From JANXXV01 sp038230275 (lineage in GTDB: Bacteria > Acidobacteriota > Terriglobia > Bryobacterales > Bryobacteraceae): a stretch of 6,458 bases of DNA. Where the stretch lies: contig JBBRNO010000237.1 of assembly GCA_038230275.1 (NCBI GenBank), positions 1-6,458 on the forward strand, in the 5' to 3' direction. Positions 5,166 through 6,458 of this stretch are shown piece after piece. The notes under the pieces were generated by a model. It had not been told where the DNA came from, did no database searches, and worked only from the letters and a program-made list of their open reading frames with translations. Both the position numbers and the translations under genes were made by a program. Position 1 is the stretch's first letter. Each line of letters begins with the position of its first letter.

Positions 5166-5696
5166 ATGCCGGTGGCCGCGACGCCTACCAGTGTTATTGC
5201 CATCTATCCGGGCTCTTTCGACCCGATCACGAACGGTCATCTGGATCTGATCGAACGCGGTGCACGGTTGGTGGGCAAGCTAGTGGTATCGGTTCTTCGC
5301 AATGAGAAAAAGCAGCCGTTGTTCAGCGTGGGTGAACGCATGGAGATGCTGCGGGAAGTAGTCAAGAATATCCCCAACGTTGAAGTGGATTTTTTCGACG
5401 GATTGCTGGTGGATTACGCGACACAAAAGAACGCCACCCTGATTTTTCGGGGCATCCGCGCCATTTCCGACTATGAGCACGAACTGCAAATGGCGCTGAT
5501 GAACCGGCGCTTGCGGCCGGAAATCGACACCGTGTTCCTGATGTCCGGGGAGGCACATTCCTTCATCAGTTCCCACTTGGTGAAGGAAGTCATCCGGCTG
5601 GGTGGAAACATTGCCGGCCTGGTGCCGCCGGAGGTGGAGACCCGCTTGAGAAATCGAATTTTTGGAGAAAAGGATAGCAATGCAAGCAACTCTTGA
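5166..5696 (+). CDS. coaD: Phosphopantetheine adenylyltransferase (CoaD)
   Basis: A protein of 176 residues that joins 4'-phosphopantetheine and ATP to make dephospho-CoA and pyrophosphate, the step before the last in coenzyme A synthesis, in the cytoplasm. It is a nucleotidyltransferase of the HIGH superfamily. AIYPGSFDPITNGHLD spans 12-27 with the (T/H)xGH motif as TNGH (22-25). The conserved RGIRAISDYEHELQMALMNR lies at 95-114, ISSHLVKE (134-141) is the usual ISSxLVKE nucleotide-binding motif, and VPP is at 153-155. Canonical CoaD proteins begin only a few residues before AIYPGSFDP, so ATG 5166 fits better than TTG 5145, which would add seven residues. The length is close to the family's usual 160-170, with a short Ser/Asn-rich C-terminal tail that is encoded within the overlap with the next gene. 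The gene has its own probable promoter and is coupled to the downstream aminotransferase. Confidence 0.97.
   Translation: MPVAATPTSVIAIYPGSFDPITNGHLDLIERGARLVGKLVVSVLRNEKKQPLFSVGERMEMLREVVKNIPNVEVDFFDGLLVDYATQKNATLIFRGIRAISDYEHELQMALMNRRLRPEIDTVFLMSGEAHSFISSHLVKEVIRLGGNIAGLVPPEVETRLRNRIFGEKDSNASNS
5670..5674 (+). promoter_or_regulatory. Ribosome binding site of the aminotransferase gene, inside coaD
   Basis: AAGGA lies five bases before the ATG at 5680, within the last codons of coaD, which is ideal spacing. A GGAG slightly upstream (5664-5667) may help. The site fixes the start and implies translational coupling with coaD. Confidence 0.7.
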
Positions 5697-6458
5697 TCTA
5701 TCAGACCGGATTGCGCTGATCAGCGTATCCTCCACTATGAAGGTCGCCGCGGATGCCGACCGTCTGCGCCGGGAAGGTGTTGACGTGGTCGATCTAGGGG
5801 CCGGAGAGCCGGACTTTCCGACGCCCGATAATATCAAGCAGGCCGCCATTCGCGCTATCCACGGCAACTTCACCAAGTACACGCCTGCCGGCGGAACCCA
5901 GGAACTAAAGCAGGCCGTCTGCGAGCGTCACACCGCCGATTACGGCACCAGCTATACTCCCGCCGAGTGCGTGATCTCTGTCGGCGGCAAGCACGTGATC
6001 TTCAACTTGATGCAGGTAATGCTGGATCCAGGCGATGAGGTGATCATTCCGGTGCCGTACTGGGTCACCTATAAAGATGTGGTCAATTACACCGGCGGCA
6101 AGTGCGTCTTCGTCGAGACGCCTGAAGAGAACGGCTTCAAACTGACGGCGTCGATGATTGAACCGCATATTACGGCGAAAACGAAGATGGTGATCATCAA
6201 CTCTCCGTCAAACCCGAGCGGCGCCGTGCTGGATCGCGAAGAGTTTGAGCGGATCTTCGAAATCACCAATAAACGCGGCATCTGGTTGATGACCGACGAG
6301 TGCTATTGCCGTTTCCTGTACGACAGCGAGCCGTTCTCCATCGCATCGGCCAAGGGCGCGAAGGAGACGGTGATCGTTGCCGGATCGCTTTCGAAGACGT
6401 ACGCGATGACCGGGTGGCGCATTGGCTTCGGCCTGGGTCCGGTCTCGGTGATGTCCGC
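5680..6458 (+). CDS. Class I pyridoxal-phosphate aminotransferase, aspartate aminotransferase type (3' end missing)
   Basis: The first 259 codons are present, and the right edge cuts the gene. The family is usually about 400 residues. It exchanges the amino group between an amino acid (probably aspartate or glutamate) and a 2-oxoacid, in the cytoplasm. Fold-type I residues are visible: GAGEPDF (40-46), Y67 and G71 in KYTPAGG, VGGKH (101-105), W128 in PYW (ring stacking on the cofactor), NSPSNPSG (174-181, with N178 contacting the pyridoxal oxygen), D206 and Y209 in TDECYCRF, and the Schiff-base lysine K239 in GSLSKTYAMTGWR, followed by R247, which binds the phosphate. This layout matches the subgroup I-gamma bacterial AspB-type enzymes, although other substrates such as aromatic or prephenate are known in that group. 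The start overlaps the end of coaD by 17 bases, so the two genes form one transcription unit. The missing C-terminus would hold the substrate carboxylate-binding arginine. Confidence 0.93.
   Translation, partial: MQATLDLSDRIALISVSSTMKVAADADRLRREGVDVVDLGAGEPDFPTPDNIKQAAIRAIHGNFTKYTPAGGTQELKQAVCERHTADYGTSYTPAECVISVGGKHVIFNLMQVMLDPGDEVIIPVPYWVTYKDVVNYTGGKCVFVETPEENGFKLTASMIEPHITAKTKMVIINSPSNPSGAVLDREEFERIFEITNKRGIWLMTDECYCRFLYDSEPFSIASAKGAKETVIVAGSLSKTYAMTGWRIGFGLGPVSVMS

Noticed and set aside
4494..5240. Minus-strand open frame of 248 codons opposite the radical SAM gene and coaD start
   Set aside because: It spans the 3' end of one real gene, the coaD promoter and the coaD start, with composition like the other antisense shadows and no motifs.

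Overview
This window looks like chromosomal DNA from a GC-rich, Gram-negative-type bacterium. Several of the proteins, notably the LolA-like secreted protein, the bacterial deoxyhypusine-synthase homologue and the radical SAM protein beside coaD, have the flavour of Acidobacteriota (Solibacter/Bryobacter-like). That placement is an impression from protein style, with no database match behind it. There is no sign of a phage, insertion sequence, CRISPR array or RNA gene. The region is densely coding, and no gap exceeds about 90 bases.

Layout: (1) positions 1-930, plus strand, is the 3' part of a deoxyhypusine-synthase-family gene that enters from the left edge. (2) Positions 931-1887, minus strand, is an FkbM-type methyltransferase with an N-terminal membrane segment. 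Its stop codon directly abuts the stop codon of gene 1. (3) An 88-base divergent intergenic region follows, carrying two direct copies of CGTTAGACT. (4) Positions 1976-3127, plus strand, is a short/branched-chain acyl-CoA dehydrogenase with no convincing Shine-Dalgarno and possibly a leaderless mRNA. (5) Positions 3159-3962 is a secreted LolA/LolB-fold-like protein. (6) Positions 4035-5081 is a radical SAM enzyme with extra C-terminal cysteines resembling a twitch/SPASM auxiliary-cluster domain. (7) Positions 5166-5696 is coaD (phosphopantetheine adenylyltransferase), probably with its own extended -10 promoter. (8) Positions 5680-6458 is a class I aminotransferase of the aspartate aminotransferase type, overlapping coaD by 17 bases and cut by the right edge.

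Functionally this is mostly housekeeping metabolism: fatty or branched-chain acyl-CoA oxidation, the penultimate step of CoA synthesis, and amino-acid transamination. Three proteins are less understood. The deoxyhypusine-synthase homologue keeps the catalytic lysine but has lost several polyamine-binding positions. The FkbM protein has an altered signature and a membrane anchor whose predicted topology is odd. The radical SAM enzyme has an unknown substrate. I do not see a convincing multi-gene novel system. coaD and the aminotransferase are the only clearly coupled pair.
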